Source: Micromonospora echinofusca | GTDB lineage: Bacteria; Actinomycetota; Actinomycetes; Mycobacteriales; Micromonosporaceae | Reading direction: 5' to 3' | Assembly (NCBI RefSeq): GCF_900091445.1 | Contig: NZ_LT607733.1 | Span: forward strand, 434,001-498,000 | DNA length: 64,000 bases | Shown here: positions 8,870 to 18,448 of the stretch, piece by piece | Layout of the letters: every line of letters starts with the position of its first letter | Position numbering within the stretch: position 1 is the first letter of the stretch | Notes under the pieces: generated by a model | Database searches by the model: none | Told to the model about the DNA's origin: nothing | Seen by the model: only the letters and a program-made list of their open reading frames with translations | Program-made: the position numbers and the translations under genes

Positions 8870-9526
8870 TCAGGGCTGGTTGGGCAGTGTCAGGCTGAAG
8901 CCCAGGAAGACGATCTGGAGCAGGCCGAGCACGACGCCGATGGCGCCGCAGATCATGCCGGCGAGGGCCTGACCGTTGTTGTCGGCCAGCCCCTGGGCGG
9001 CCTTCTGCTTGCCCAGCCACCCGGTCACCAGCGCACCGAGGCCCAGCGGGATGCCGAGGTAGCAGCAGACCAGCGGGATCGACGCGATGCCGAGGATCAT
9101 GGACACCAGGCCGAGGGTGTTCTGCTGCTGCCCCGGCCCCTTCGCGGCGAACCCCGCGTTGGGATACATGGGCGGCGGCGGGTACGCCTGCTGGCCGTAG
9201 GGGTCCTGGTACGGCTGTTGCCCGTAGGGGTCCTGGTACGGCTGTTGCCCGTAGGGCTGGCCGGACGCCGGCTGGCCGGAGATCGGCTGCTGCCCGTAGG
9301 GCTGACCCGACGTGGGCGGCTGCCCGTAGGGGTCCTGCTGGCCGTACGGGTTCTGCTGGCCGTACGGATCCTGCGGTGCGGCGTACGGGTCGTTCGGCTG
9401 CCCGGAGGTGGGCTGCTGACCGTACGGCGCCGCCGGGGGCGGGGCGTACGGATCGTGGTGCGGCGCGGTCGGATCCTGGTGCGGCTGCTGGCCGTACGGA
9501 TCCTGTCCGGGGTAACCGGGCTGCAT
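8870..9526 (-). CDS. DUF4190-type membrane protein with Tyr/Gln-rich N-terminal repeats
   Basis: A 218-residue protein in two halves. Residues 1 to about 115 are a low-complexity region of [10 protein letters not shown] and TSGQP repeats, probably disordered. The C-terminal half has two hydrophobic segments around a Gly-rich loop, as in DUF4190 proteins. ATG 9526 is preceded by GAGGAG. Two perfect 27-nt tandem repeats (9197-9250) encode part of the low-complexity region. The gene follows the dispanin-like gene on the same strand with 20 nt between them, so they are likely co-transcribed. Function unknown; such tails often mediate protein contacts. Confidence 0.75.
   Translation of the reverse strand: MQPGYPGQDPYGQQPHQDPTAPHHDPYAPPPAAPYGQQPTSGQPNDPYAAPQDPYGQQNPYGQQDPYGQPPTSGQPYGQQPISGQPASGQPYGQQPYQDPYGQQPYQDPYGQQAYPPPPMYPNAGFAAKGPGQQQNTLGLVSMILGIASIPLVCCYLGIPLGLGALVTGWLGKQKAAQGLADNNGQALAGMICGAIGVVLGLLQIVFLGFSLTLPNQP
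9197..9250. repeat. 27-nt tandem repeat (2 copies) inside the DUF4190 gene
   Basis: Two perfect copies, 9197-9223 and 9224-9250, encode repeated YQDPYGQQP units. Copy number could vary between strains by slippage. Confidence 0.8.
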
Positions 9527-9546
9527 GCGACTCCTCGTCCGATCTG

Positions 9547-9846
9547 TCAGTAGCTGCTGGTGGACGTGTCGCCGCCCATGACGCCGGCGAGCCCACCCAG
9601 CAGGCAGCAGATGAGCACGATCACGTACCAGCTGATGCCGACGATGAGGGCCCACTTGGACCACTTCTTCGACTCGGCGGCGGCGGCCTGAGCCCCGGCG
9701 TAGTCACCCTGCTGGAGCAGCGGGTTCACCTTGGAGGCGTTGATGATCGCCGGGATGGCCAGCGGCCAGAAGAGGAAGATGGCGACGATCGACATCGTCA
9801 TGTTGTTGTTGATCTGCGGCTGCTGCGGCTGGTATCCGGGCTGCAT
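9547..9846 (-). CDS. CD225/dispanin family small membrane protein
   Basis: A 99-residue protein with a short Gln/Pro-rich N-terminus ([15 protein letters not shown]), a first hydrophobic segment ([19 protein letters not shown]), a polar loop with [20 protein letters not shown], and a second hydrophobic segment. The two-helix plan and the A(S/N)KVN-type loop fit the CD225/dispanin family. Its role in bacteria is not defined. It lies just upstream of the DUF4190 gene with a similar N-terminus (MQPGY...), suggesting a shared function. It is divergent from purN. Confidence 0.75.
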   Translation of the reverse strand: MQPGYQPQQPQINNNMTMSIVAIFLFWPLAIPAIINASKVNPLLQQGDYAGAQAAAAESKKWSKWALIVGISWYVIVLICCLLGGLAGVMGGDTSTSSY

Positions 9847-10027
9847 CTCGGCGTACTCCTCATTCCACTCGACACCCTGCGGGGCGTCGGATCACTGACG
9901 GGTGCGGGCCGGACGCGCGCCGGGCCCGAGCGACCGGCAGCGTACCTGGTCCGGGCCATTCGCGTCGTCGGTGAATGTCGCAATGCCCAGCGGATGGACC
10001 CGACGGCAGGCCCGATAGGGTGGCCCG

Positions 10028-10648
10028 GTGACCGAGCCCGCGTCCGTCGCCCGCATCGTCGTCCTCGTCTCCGGCTCCGGAAGCAACCTCCAGGCACTGC
10101 TCGACGCCGGCGCCGATCCGGCGTACGGGGCCCGGGTGGTGGCCGTCGGCGCCGACCGGGACGGCATCGCGGGCCTGGACCGGGCCGCCGCAGCCGGGGT
10201 GCCGACCTTCGTCGAGCGGGTCGCCGACCACCCCACCCGCGAGGACTGGGACGCGGCGCTGACCGCCCGCGTCGCCGGACACCGGCCCGACCTGGTCGTC
10301 TCCGCCGGCTTCCTCAAGCTGGTCGGCCCGCGCTTCCTGGCCGCCTTCGGCGACCGCTACCTGAACACGCACAACACGCTGCTGCCGGCGTTCCCCGGCA
10401 TCCACGGCCCGCGCGACGCCCTCGCCTACGGCGTGAAGGTCACCGGGGCCACCCTCTTCTTCGTCGACGCCGGCATGGACACCGGCCCGATCGTCGCGCA
10501 GGTCGCGGTGCCGGTGCACGACGACGACGACGTCGAGACGCTCACCGAGCGCATCAAGGAAGCCGAGCGGCGCCAGCTCGTCGAGCAGGTGGGCCGCCTG
10601 GTCCGCGAAGGTTGGACGATCACCGGAAGAAAGGTCACGGTTCCGTGA
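10028..10648 (+). CDS. purN: Phosphoribosylglycinamide formyltransferase
   Basis: The third step of de novo purine synthesis: 10-formyl-THF plus GAR gives FGAR. The 206-residue product has the N-terminal phosphate loop [15 protein letters not shown], the catalytic Asn-His region ([16 protein letters not shown]) and the later Asp motif ([16 protein letters not shown]). The GTG start at 10028 gives normal family length. The stop overlaps the purH start by 4 nt (GTGA), so translation is coupled. The promoter must lie in the 180-bp gap shared with the divergent dispanin gene. Confidence 0.95.
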   Translation: MTEPASVARIVVLVSGSGSNLQALLDAGADPAYGARVVAVGADRDGIAGLDRAAAAGVPTFVERVADHPTREDWDAALTARVAGHRPDLVVSAGFLKLVGPRFLAAFGDRYLNTHNTLLPAFPGIHGPRDALAYGVKVTGATLFFVDAGMDTGPIVAQVAVPVHDDDDVETLTERIKEAERRQLVEQVGRLVREGWTITGRKVTVP

Positions 10649-12216
10649 GTTCCACTCAGGACGAACGCCGCCCGATCAGGCGGGCGCTGGTCAGCGTCTA
10701 CGACAAGACCGGCCTGGTCGAGCTGGCCCGGGCGCTGCACGCGGCCGGGGTGGAGATCGTCTCGACCGGCAGCACGGCCTCGGCGATCGCGGGCGCGGAC
10801 GTGCCGGTGACCCCGGTGGAGACGGTGACCGGCTTCCCGGAGATCCTCGACGGGCGGGTCAAGACGCTGCACCCGAAGGTGCACGGCGGGCTCCTCGCCG
10901 ACCTGCGCAAGGACACCCACGTCGCCCAGCTCGACGAGCACGGCATCGCCGGTATCGACCTGCTGGTGTCCAACCTCTACCCGTTCCAGGCCACGGTCGC
11001 CTCCGGCGCGGGCGTCGAGGAGTGCGTCGAGCAGATCGACATCGGTGGGCCGGCCATGGTCCGGGCCGCCGCAAAGAACCACGCCTCGGTCGCCGTGGTC
11101 ACCGACCCTGCCGCGTACCCGGCGCTGCTCGCCGCGCTCGACGGGGGCGGCTTCACGCTGGCCCAGCGGCGGGTGCTGGCCGCCCGCGCCTTCGCCGTCA
11201 TCGCCGAGTACGACGTCGCGGTGGCCGAGTGGTGCGCCACCACGCTCGCGCCCGAGGAGAACGGCTGGCCGGACTTCGCCGGGCTGTCGCTGCGCCGGCA
11301 GGCGGTGCTGCGCTACGGCGAGAACCCGCACCAGCCGGCCGCGCTCTACGTCGACCCGGCCAGCCCGGCCGGGCTCGCCCAGGCCGAGCAGCTGCACGGC
11401 AAGGAGATGTCCTACAACAACTACGTCGACGCCGACGCGGCGTGGCGGGCGGCCAACGACTTCGCCGACCAGCCGGCCGTGGCGATCATCAAGCACGCCA
11501 ACCCGTGCGGCATCGCCGTCGGCGCCGACGTGGCCGAGGCGCACCGCAAGGCGCACGCCTGCGACCCGGTGTCCGCGTACGGCGGGGTGATCGCGGTCAA
11601 CCGGCCGGTCTCGGTCGAGCTGGCCCGGCAGGTCTCGGAGATCTTCACCGAGGTGCTGGTGGCGCCGGGCTTCGACGAGGGCGCGGTGGAGGTCCTCCAG
11701 GCGAAGAAGAACATCCGGCTGCTGCACGCACCGGCCTTCGACCCGCTGCCGGCGGAGTGGCGGCAGGTCACCGGCGGCGTACTGGTGCAGGTGGCCGACC
11801 GGATCGACGCCGAGGGCGACGACCCGGCCAGCTGGCGACTGGCCACGGGTGAGGCCGCCGACGAGGCGACCCTGCGCGACCTGGCCTTCGCCTGGCGGGC
11901 CGTGCGCGCGGTGAAGAGCAACGCGATCCTGCTCGCCAAGGACGGCGCGACCGTCGGCGTCGGCATGGGCCAGGTCAACCGGGTCGACTCGGCGCAGCTC
12001 GCGGTCGCCCGCGCCGGCGCGGACCGGGCCCGTGGGGCCGTCTGCGCCTCGGACGCGTTCTTCCCGTTCGCCGACGGCCCGAAGATCCTCATCGACGCCG
12101 GCGTACGCGCGATCGTGCAGCCGGGCGGCTCGATCCGCGACGAGGAGGTGATCGCCGCCGCCAAGGAGGCCGGCGTCACCATGTACCTCACCTCCACCCG
12201 CCACTTCTTCCACTGA
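10645..12216 (+). CDS. purH: Bifunctional AICAR formyltransferase / IMP cyclohydrolase
   Basis: It carries out the last two steps of IMP synthesis. The N-terminal cyclohydrolase (MGS-like) domain has [19 protein letters not shown] and [12 protein letters not shown]. The AICAR transformylase domain has [13 protein letters not shown] and [11 protein letters not shown], containing the catalytic Lys-His. The C-terminus ends [10 protein letters not shown]...STRHFFH, as in complete PurH. Start GTG 10645 overlaps the purN stop, giving 523 residues, the expected size. A branched palindrome ends the unit. Confidence 0.96.
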   Translation: MSSTQDERRPIRRALVSVYDKTGLVELARALHAAGVEIVSTGSTASAIAGADVPVTPVETVTGFPEILDGRVKTLHPKVHGGLLADLRKDTHVAQLDEHGIAGIDLLVSNLYPFQATVASGAGVEECVEQIDIGGPAMVRAAAKNHASVAVVTDPAAYPALLAALDGGGFTLAQRRVLAARAFAVIAEYDVAVAEWCATTLAPEENGWPDFAGLSLRRQAVLRYGENPHQPAALYVDPASPAGLAQAEQLHGKEMSYNNYVDADAAWRAANDFADQPAVAIIKHANPCGIAVGADVAEAHRKAHACDPVSAYGGVIAVNRPVSVELARQVSEIFTEVLVAPGFDEGAVEVLQAKKNIRLLHAPAFDPLPAEWRQVTGGVLVQVADRIDAEGDDPASWRLATGEAADEATLRDLAFAWRAVRAVKSNAILLAKDGATVGVGMGQVNRVDSAQLAVARAGADRARGAVCASDAFFPFADGPKILIDAGVRAIVQPGGSIRDEEVIAAAKEAGVTMYLTSTRHFFH

Positions 12217-12232
12217 TCCGACCTCCCTTCTT

Positions 12233-12306
12233 GTGGATCATGCAGTTGTGGTGCCCCGCGAAAGGGGTGAAGGCGGCGATCCGCCCACCACGACTGCATG
12301 ATCCAC
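12233..12306. terminator. Branched palindrome between purH and the oligopeptide importer
   Basis: Outer arms 12233-12253 and 12286-12306 pair over 21 positions with a single mismatch. The 32-nt interior contains two further hairpins, CCCC-GCGAAA-GGGG and GGCGG-CGAT-CCGCC, so RNA from either strand can form a three-way junction. It lies between convergent units and probably ends both. Its size and symmetry also resemble a dispersed intergenic repeat. Confidence 0.7.
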
Positions 12307-12325
12307 GGGGACGGGGCGGGGTGGG

Positions 12326-13354
12326 TCAGGGCGCGGGGCGGAGTTCGGCGAAGTGGCAGGCCGAGGGGTGCGGGTCCGCCGCGCGGGGGACCGCGTGGGG
12401 CTCCTGGGTCGCGCAGACCTCCTGGGCCTTCCAGCAGCGGGTGCGGAAGTGGCAGCCGCTGGGCGGGTCCGCCGGGCTCGGCACGTCGCCGGTGAGCCTG
12501 ATCATGGTGCGCTGGTCGCGGGCCTCCGGGTCGGGCACCGGCACGGCCGAGAGCAGCGCCTGCGTGTACGGGTGGGTGGCCCGCTCGTAGATCTCGTCCT
12601 CGGTGCCGATCTCCACGATCTTGCCGAGGTACATGACCGCGACCCGGTCCGAGATGTGCCGGACCACCGACAGGTCGTGCGCGATGAAGATGTACGACAG
12701 GCCGAACTCGTCCTGGAGCTTCTCCAGCAGGTTGATCACCTGGGCCTGGATCGACACGTCCAGGGCGCTGACCGGCTCGTCGCAGACGATGATCTCGGGC
12801 CGCAGGGCGAGGGCGCGGGCGATGCCGATGCGCTGGCGCTGACCGCCGGAGAACTGGTGCGGGTACCGGTTCATGTGCTCCGGGTTCAGGCCGACCACGT
12901 CGAGCAGCTCCCGCACCCGGGTCTGCCGGCTGCCCTTCGGCGCGGCGTCCGGGTGGATCTCGAACGGCTCGCCGATGATGTCGCCGACCGTCATCCGCGG
13001 GTTCAGCGAGGTGTACGGGTCCTGCATGACCATCTGCATGTTGCGCCGCAGCCGCCGCAGCTCGGCCCCGGAGGCGGAGAACAGGTCCCTGCCCTCCAGG
13101 GTGGCCCGGCCCGCGGTCGGCGTCTCCAGCCGCATGAGCAGCCGGGCCAGCGTCGACTTGCCGCAGCCCGACTCGCCGACCACCCCGAGGGTCTCGCCCC
13201 GGCGCAGCTCGAAGCTGACGCCGTCGACGGCCTTCACGGCGCCGACCTGCCGCTGGAACAGCACGCCCTGCCGGATGGGGAAGTGCTTGACCAGGTTGTC
13301 GACGGCGAGGATCGTCTCGCCGCGTACCTTGGTCGGGCTAGCGGGCGCTGTCAT
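12326..13354 (-). CDS. Oligopeptide/dipeptide ABC importer ATPase (OppF/DppF type)
   Basis: One of two ATPases powering the importer encoded by this five-gene cluster. It has Walker A (GESGCGKST), Q-loop (QDPYTSLNP), signature ([15 protein letters not shown]), Walker B (IIVCDEP) and the H-loop (IAHDLSVV). The C-terminal oligopeptide-transporter domain contains the Cys-rich motif CHFRTRC...ACHFAE, which in the family can bind an iron-sulfur cluster. ATG 13354 is preferred to GTG 13357 because GGAGG is then at normal spacing. The start overlaps the previous gene by 17 nt. Last gene of the cluster. Confidence 0.93.
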   Translation of the reverse strand: MTAPASPTKVRGETILAVDNLVKHFPIRQGVLFQRQVGAVKAVDGVSFELRRGETLGVVGESGCGKSTLARLLMRLETPTAGRATLEGRDLFSASGAELRRLRRNMQMVMQDPYTSLNPRMTVGDIIGEPFEIHPDAAPKGSRQTRVRELLDVVGLNPEHMNRYPHQFSGGQRQRIGIARALALRPEIIVCDEPVSALDVSIQAQVINLLEKLQDEFGLSYIFIAHDLSVVRHISDRVAVMYLGKIVEIGTEDEIYERATHPYTQALLSAVPVPDPEARDQRTMIRLTGDVPSPADPPSGCHFRTRCWKAQEVCATQEPHAVPRAADPHPSACHFAELRPAP

Positions 13355-14375
13355 CACGGACCTCCTGGGCGAAGTGGCACGCGCTGGTCCGGCCGTCGCC
13401 CAGCACCAGGTCGTGCGGCACCACGTCGACGCAGACCTGCTGGGCGTACGGGCACCGGGGGTGGAACGGGCAGCCGGACGGGATCCGCATGAGGTTCGGC
13501 GGCAGCCCCCTGATCGTGGAGAGCTCCTGACCCCGTACGTCGAGGCGCGGGATCGACTCCAGCAACCCCTTCGTGTACGGGTGGGCCGGCGCCCGGTACA
13601 GCGAGTGGACGTCGGCGTGCTCGACGATCCGGCCGGCGTACATGACGGCGATCCGGTCCGCGACGCCGGCGACCACGCCGAGGTCGTGCGTGATCAGGAT
13701 CATCGCCATGTCGAGGTCGCGGCGCAGGTCGGCCAGCAGGTCCATGATCTGGGCCTGCACGGTGACGTCCAGGGCCGTGGTCGGCTCGTCGGCGATCAGC
13801 ACCTTCGGGTTCATGGCCAGCGCCATCGCGATCATGACGCGCTGCCGCATGCCGCCGGAGAACTGGTGCGGGTAGTCGCCGAGCCGGCTGGCGGCGCCGG
13901 GGATCCGTACCAGGTCCATCAGCTCCACGACCCGCGCGCGGGCGGCGGCCTTCGACATCCCCTCGCGCTGGCGCAGCGTCTCGCCGATCTGCCAACCCAC
14001 TCCGAAGACCGGGTTCAGCGCGGAGAGGGCGTCCTGGAAGATCATGGCGATCTCCTTGCCGCGCACCTGCCGGCGCTGCTCCTCCGGCAGTTTCAGCAGG
14101 TCACGGCCCTGGTAGCGGATCTCGCCGGAGCGGATCACGGCCGGGGGAGTGTCGAGGATGCCCATGATCGCCTGGGCGGTGACCGACTTGCCCGAGCCCG
14201 ACTCGCCGAGCACGGCGAGTGTCTCGCCGGGATCCAGGTGGTACGACACCCCGTTGATCACCTTGGCCACACCCTCGCCGGTGCGGAACTCGACGTGCAG
14301 GTCCCGTACGTCCAGCAGGTGGCCGCCCTCGGGCGTGGGGGAGGCCGGCGTGGGGCGGACGGCGGACTGGCTCAC
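13338..14375 (-). CDS. Oligopeptide/dipeptide ABC importer ATPase (OppD/DppD type)
   Basis: The partner ATPase of the importer, 345 residues. Walker A (GESGSGKSV), signature ([15 protein letters not shown]), Walker B (VLIADEPT) and H-loop (ITHDLGVV) are intact. The C-terminal domain has the Cys motif [17 protein letters not shown] 14375 is the start, with AAAGG upstream. Its 3' end overlaps the second ATPase gene, so both are translated together and probably form a heterodimer. Confidence 0.93.
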   Translation of the reverse strand: MSQSAVRPTPASPTPEGGHLLDVRDLHVEFRTGEGVAKVINGVSYHLDPGETLAVLGESGSGKSVTAQAIMGILDTPPAVIRSGEIRYQGRDLLKLPEEQRRQVRGKEIAMIFQDALSALNPVFGVGWQIGETLRQREGMSKAAARARVVELMDLVRIPGAASRLGDYPHQFSGGMRQRVMIAMALAMNPKVLIADEPTTALDVTVQAQIMDLLADLRRDLDMAMILITHDLGVVAGVADRIAVMYAGRIVEHADVHSLYRAPAHPYTKGLLESIPRLDVRGQELSTIRGLPPNLMRIPSGCPFHPRCPYAQQVCVDVVPHDLVLGDGRTSACHFAQEVRDDSAR

Positions 14376-14412
14376 GGTTCGCGCCTTTCGCTCTTGACGG
14401 TGGTGGGCGGGG

Positions 14413-15369
14413 TCAGCGCAGCTTCGGGTCGAAGGCGTCGCGGATCGCGTCGCCGAGCATGATGAACGCCAGCACGGTCAGCGCCAGGAAGACCGAGGGA
14501 ACCAGCAGCGGGATGGCCGACTCGCGCATGTGCACCCGGCCGGCGTCGATGTCGATGCCCCAGGAGATGGTCGGCGCCTTGAGTCCGATGCCCAGGAAGC
14601 TGAGCGTGGCCTCGGCGGCGATGAAGGAGCCGAGGGCGATGGTCAGCACCACGATCGCCGGGGCGAGCGCGTTCGGCAGGATGTGCCGCAGCATGATCCG
14701 GCCGTCGCCGGCACCGAGCATCCGTGCCGCCGCGACGTAGTCCTGCTCCTTGGCCGTGATCACCGAGGAGCGGACGACGCGGGCGGCCGTGGTCCAGCCG
14801 AGGATCGACAGCACGAAGATCACCGCACCGATCCGGACCGCCGAGCTGTCGCTGTTGACCCGCTTGAGCAGCACGATCGCGGCGAGCAGGAGCGGGATGC
14901 CGAGGACGATGTCGATCACCCGGGAGAGCACCGCGTCGACCCAGCGGCCGAAGTAGCCGGCCAGCATCCCCACGGCGAGCGCGATCAGGCCGGTGAGCAG
15001 CGCGGAGAGCGCGCCGACCAGCAGCGACGCGCGGGCGCCGTACACCGCCCGGGAGTACGTGTCGCAGCCCTGGAAGTCGTACCCGAAGATCGCCCCGCCG
15101 GACGGACCGGCGTGCTGGCGGGCCAGCACGCAGTCGCGCGGGTCGTTCGCGGTGAACAGGCCGGGCACGGCGGCCATGGCGGCGACCAGCACCACCAGGG
15201 CGAGGCTGATCCAGAAGATCGGCTTGCGGCGCAGGTCGCGCCAGGCGTCGCCGGCCAGGCTGCGGGGCTTCTGCGGTACGCCCACCTGGTTCGGCGCGCC
15301 GGGCTCACCCGACGGCCCCCGCCGCGCGGCCTGGTTCTCGCTCGCGGCGACGGTCTCGAAGTCACTCAT
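14413..15369 (-). CDS. Peptide ABC importer permease (OppC/DppC type)
   Basis: An inner-membrane permease subunit, 318 residues from ATG 15369. It has an N-terminal cytoplasmic tail of about 45 residues, one early helix, then the conserved permease domain. The EAA-type motif EQDYVAAARMLGAGDGRIMLRHILPN contacts the ATPase. ATG 15369 has GGAGGA 7 nt upstream. A GTG at 15393, overlapping the previous stop by 4 nt, is the alternative and would add 8 residues. It pairs with the permease encoded immediately upstream. Confidence 0.92.
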   Translation of the reverse strand: MSDFETVAASENQAARRGPSGEPGAPNQVGVPQKPRSLAGDAWRDLRRKPIFWISLALVVLVAAMAAVPGLFTANDPRDCVLARQHAGPSGGAIFGYDFQGCDTYSRAVYGARASLLVGALSALLTGLIALAVGMLAGYFGRWVDAVLSRVIDIVLGIPLLLAAIVLLKRVNSDSSAVRIGAVIFVLSILGWTTAARVVRSSVITAKEQDYVAAARMLGAGDGRIMLRHILPNALAPAIVVLTIALGSFIAAEATLSFLGIGLKAPTISWGIDIDAGRVHMRESAIPLLVPSVFLALTVLAFIMLGDAIRDAFDPKLR

Positions 15370-15389
15370 GCCCGGTTCCTCCGGTGCAC

Positions 15390-16328
15390 TCACTCATAGC
15401 GGATCCTCGGGTCGAGTACGGCGTACAGGACGTCCACCACCAGGTTGGAGACGAGGTAGACCACGACGAGCACGCTGACGATGCCGACCACCAGCGGGCC
15501 GTCCTCGGTGCGGATGCCGCGGAAGAGGTTGAAGCCGACCCCGGGGATGTTGAACACGCCCTCGGTGATGATCGCGCCGCTCATCAGGTTTCCCAGCTCG
15601 ACGCCGAGGAAGGTGACCACCGGGATGAGCGAGTTGCGCAGCACGTGGACGCTGACGATCCGCCGCTTCACGAGCCCCTTCGACCGGGCGGTGCGGACGT
15701 AGTCGGCGCGCAGGTTCTCGGCCACCGAGGTTCGGGTCAGCCGCAGCGCGGTGGCCAGCGAGAGCGAGCCGAGCACGATGCCCGGCAGCAGCAGCGCGTA
15801 CAGGTCCGGGTCGGCGCCGGCGGTGGGCGGGAAGAGCTGCCACTTCACGCCGAGGAGGTACTGCGCCAGCGGGGCGAGCACGATCGTGGGGATGCCGAGC
15901 ACCAGCAGGGTCAGCAGCAGGGTCGAGTTGTCGAAGATGCTGGCCCGCCGGATGCCGGCGAGGACGCCGGCGGTGACCCCGAAGAGGATGGTGACCGCCA
16001 TGGCGATCAGCGCCAGCTTGACCGTGACCGGCCAGGCGGCGGCCAGGATGTCGCCGATCGAGCGTCCGGTGAGGGACTGCCCGAGGTCACCCTGGAGCAG
16101 GTTCTTGAGGTAGTCGAAGTAGCGGTAGAAGAAGCCGCCGACCCCGGTGCGGTCGAGGTGGAACTTCTCCGTCAGGTATGCCCGCTGCGCCGCCGTGACC
16201 GGGCGCTCGCCGGCGAGCGCCTGGATGGGATCGCCCTGGCCGGCGAACATCAGCGCGTAGACGATCAGCGTGGTCCCGAAGAACGCGAGGACCATCTGGA
16301 GCAGACGCCGCAGGATGAAGCGGAACAT
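15390..16328 (-). CDS. Peptide ABC importer permease (OppB/DppB type)
   Basis: The first permease of the importer, 312 residues. It begins MFRFILRRLLQMVLAFFG, the classic DppB-type N-terminal helix, and has the large periplasmic loop and several later helices. The EAA-type segment is YVRTARSKGLVKRRIVSVHVLRN. It is separated from the upstream binding-protein gene by 85 nt holding a hairpin, and is tightly linked to the next permease. Confidence 0.93.
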   Translation of the reverse strand: MFRFILRRLLQMVLAFFGTTLIVYALMFAGQGDPIQALAGERPVTAAQRAYLTEKFHLDRTGVGGFFYRYFDYLKNLLQGDLGQSLTGRSIGDILAAAWPVTVKLALIAMAVTILFGVTAGVLAGIRRASIFDNSTLLLTLLVLGIPTIVLAPLAQYLLGVKWQLFPPTAGADPDLYALLLPGIVLGSLSLATALRLTRTSVAENLRADYVRTARSKGLVKRRIVSVHVLRNSLIPVVTFLGVELGNLMSGAIITEGVFNIPGVGFNLFRGIRTEDGPLVVGIVSVLVVVYLVSNLVVDVLYAVLDPRIRYE

Positions 16329-16366
16329 ACTTGGCAGTCTGGCGGAAAAAGTGCGAAGAGGAAGGC

Positions 16367-16399
16367 GGGTCGGGCCACCGTACGCCGATGGCCCGACCC
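16367..16399 (-). terminator. Intra-operon hairpin after the binding-protein gene
   Basis: A perfect 11-bp stem (GGGTCGGGCCA / TGGCCCGACCC) with an 11-nt loop, followed on the minus strand by a T-rich stretch with five consecutive T. Placed between the binding protein and permease genes, it probably stops part of the transcripts so that more binding protein than permease is made. Confidence 0.65.
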
Positions 16400-16413
16400 G
16401 TCCTGCCGTGGTG

Positions 16414-18018
16414 TTACTTGACGGCCTCGATCTTCAGCAGGTCGATCCGGTCGAAGAGATCCATCTCCACGTTGGTGACCTTGGTCGAGTGGCCGAAGTT
16501 GTTCTGGCCGTACCGCAGCGGGATCACCGGCAGGTCCTCCGCCAGCAGGTCCTCCGCCGCCTGGTACTTCTTGATCGCCTCGTCCTCGTTCGCGGCGCTG
16601 GCGCCCTCGGCGAGCAGCTTGTCGAACTCCGGGTTGGCGTAGCCGTAGTAGTTCGACGAGCCGTTGCTGCTGTACAGCGGGCCCAGGTAGTTCTCCATGG
16701 ACGGGTAGTCCATGACCCAGCCCATCCGGAACAGGCCGACCGGCTGCTTGGCCTTGACCTTGGTCAGCAGGTCCGCGAACTTCGGCTCGGCGGTGCCCAC
16801 GCAGTCCACGCCCAGGTTGGTCTTGAGCTGGTTGCAGGTCGCGTCGATCCAGTCCTTGTGGCCGCCGTCGCCGTTGTAGGACAGCTCGATCCTCGCCGGG
16901 CCGCCCGCGGCCTGGTACAGGGCCTTGGCCTTGGCCGCGTCGAACTCGCCGGCCTCGCCGATGGTGTTGTCGCGGTAGCCCGCGACGACCGGCGAGACGA
17001 ACGAGCGGGCCGGCTGCTGCGAGTCCTTGAAGATCGACTTGGTGATCTCGTCCCGGTCGATCGCCATGGAGATGGCCTTGCGCACGTCCGGGTTGCTGAA
17101 CTCCTCCTGGAACGTCGGGAAGGCCAGCACCTGGAGCGACGACGCGGAGCTCTGCTTGAACCGGTCACCGAGGTCGGTGCCGGCCGTCGAGAGGTTCTCG
17201 GTCGGGATGGTCTTGATGACGTCCAGGTTGTCCGAGAGCACGTCCGCGTACGCGGCGGTCGGCTGCTGGTAGATCCGGAACTCGACGCCGGCCACCTTCG
17301 GCTTCTCGCCGGGGAAGGCGTCGTACTTCTCGACCTCGACCTTGGCGTCGTGCTGCCAGGTGCCCTTCATCTTGAACGGGCCCTGACCGACCGGCGCCTG
17401 CTCGTACGCCTCGGCCAGCACGCCGGGCGCGGAGAACGCGGCCTTCGGCATCGGGTAGAAGGCGGTGTAGCCGAGCATGGTCCGGAACTCGCTGTACGGC
17501 TGGGACAGCGTGACGGTGAAGGTCAGGTCGTCGACCTTCTTCAGACCGGTGAGCGTCTTGGCCTTGGGGGTCTCGCCCTGCAGGTCCTCGTAGCCGGCGA
17601 TCTTCTCGAAGAAGTAGCTGGAGTTCTGCCCGTTGGGGGCGTACGCGCCGTAGTTCCAGGCGTCGAGGTAGTTGTCGGCGGTGACCTTCTCGCCGTTGTG
17701 GAAGGTGTAGCCGTCCTTGAGCTTGACCGTCCAGGTCGTGTTGTCCTCGGACGTCACTGACTCGGCCGCCACCTCGTAGGGCTTGTTGGCCTCGTCGTAG
17801 TCGACCAGCGGGCTGAACAGGGCGGCGAGCACCTGCGAGCCGCTCGTCTCGTTGGTGTTGGTCGGCACCAGGTGCTGCGGCTCGGCGATCTCGATCCGCA
17901 CGGCCGCGTCGGGGTTGCTCTCGCCGGATCCACCGTCGCCGCCCGAGCCGCAGGCCACCAGGCCCAGGGTCACCGCGAGCGGGAGGGCGGTCCAGGCAGC
18001 GAGCCTACGAACACGCAT
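16414..18018 (-). CDS. Peptide-binding lipoprotein of the ABC importer (SBP family 5)
   Basis: The extracellular solute-binding component, 534 residues. It has a lipoprotein signal peptide with lipobox LVAC (Cys at about residue 23) followed by a Gly/Ser-rich linker, so it is tethered to the membrane. The body is family-5 SBP: AEPQHLVPTNTNET, FSPLVDYDE, YTFHNGEKVTADNYLDAW, then the two-lobed fold to the C-terminus. GAGGAGG lies upstream of ATG 18018. The substrate (oligo- or dipeptide) cannot be told from sequence alone. It is the first gene of the transcript. Confidence 0.93.
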   Translation of the reverse strand: MRVRRLAAWTALPLAVTLGLVACGSGGDGGSGESNPDAAVRIEIAEPQHLVPTNTNETSGSQVLAALFSPLVDYDEANKPYEVAAESVTSEDNTTWTVKLKDGYTFHNGEKVTADNYLDAWNYGAYAPNGQNSSYFFEKIAGYEDLQGETPKAKTLTGLKKVDDLTFTVTLSQPYSEFRTMLGYTAFYPMPKAAFSAPGVLAEAYEQAPVGQGPFKMKGTWQHDAKVEVEKYDAFPGEKPKVAGVEFRIYQQPTAAYADVLSDNLDVIKTIPTENLSTAGTDLGDRFKQSSASSLQVLAFPTFQEEFSNPDVRKAISMAIDRDEITKSIFKDSQQPARSFVSPVVAGYRDNTIGEAGEFDAAKAKALYQAAGGPARIELSYNGDGGHKDWIDATCNQLKTNLGVDCVGTAEPKFADLLTKVKAKQPVGLFRMGWVMDYPSMENYLGPLYSSNGSSNYYGYANPEFDKLLAEGASAANEDEAIKKYQAAEDLLAEDLPVIPLRYGQNNFGHSTKVTNVEMDLFDRIDLLKIEAVK

Positions 18019-18448
18019 GTAGCCTCCTCATCTCCTCACGCTGCGCAGTCGGGCCCGACGTTGGGTTAACGCTGCGCAACGTTGGGCAACGGTAGGTCAC
18101 CGGTCGGCGATCGACAACGAGCCGGTTGCGAACCGGTAACGGAGTGCCGGCCTGAGCCTTGTCGAGGCGGCCCGCACCTGCTATGGCTGTCGGGCCCCGG
18201 ATGTGGGCTCTCGCTGCGGAGACTCTCGGCGTCGCCGAGGCCGCTCGCGACGGTCGGCCCGTCTCGGCCCGCTCGTCCCGGGCGTGCCGTTCCGGTCCGC
18301 GGGCTGCCGTTCCGCCCGGATCGGGGAGGCCTCCAGCCCGCCCCGAAGTGACTCAGAGTGATTAACGGCACCTCACTCTTCGTGGTCGCGCGGCCGGCTT
18401 GGCCCGGGTCGTCGGATCGCCGGCCGTGGACCGTGAGACGATCTGGGC
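18019..18448. other. Divergent promoter region of the importer and folD (430 bp)
   Basis: The importer side holds the promoter and repeats described at 18058-18136. The folD side (18140-18448) shows no clear element. No ORF here has convincing coding character. Confidence 0.5.
18058..18136 (-). promoter_or_regulatory. Promoter and candidate operators of the peptide importer
   Basis: On the minus strand TTGTCG (18112-18117) and TACCGT (18089-18094) are 17 nt apart, a good -35/-10 pair. Downstream of the -10, ACGTTGGG occurs twice on the plus strand (18058-18065 and 18079-18086), 21 bp apart, which would place both on one DNA face. Just upstream of the -35 lies the palindrome CCGGTT-GCG-AACCGG (18122-18136). 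These could be repressor and activator sites. No regulator gene is adjacent. Confidence 0.45.

Noticed and set aside
9847..10027. A purine riboswitch or PurR box before purN
   Set aside because: No recognisable aptamer core or palindromic box in the 180-bp gap.
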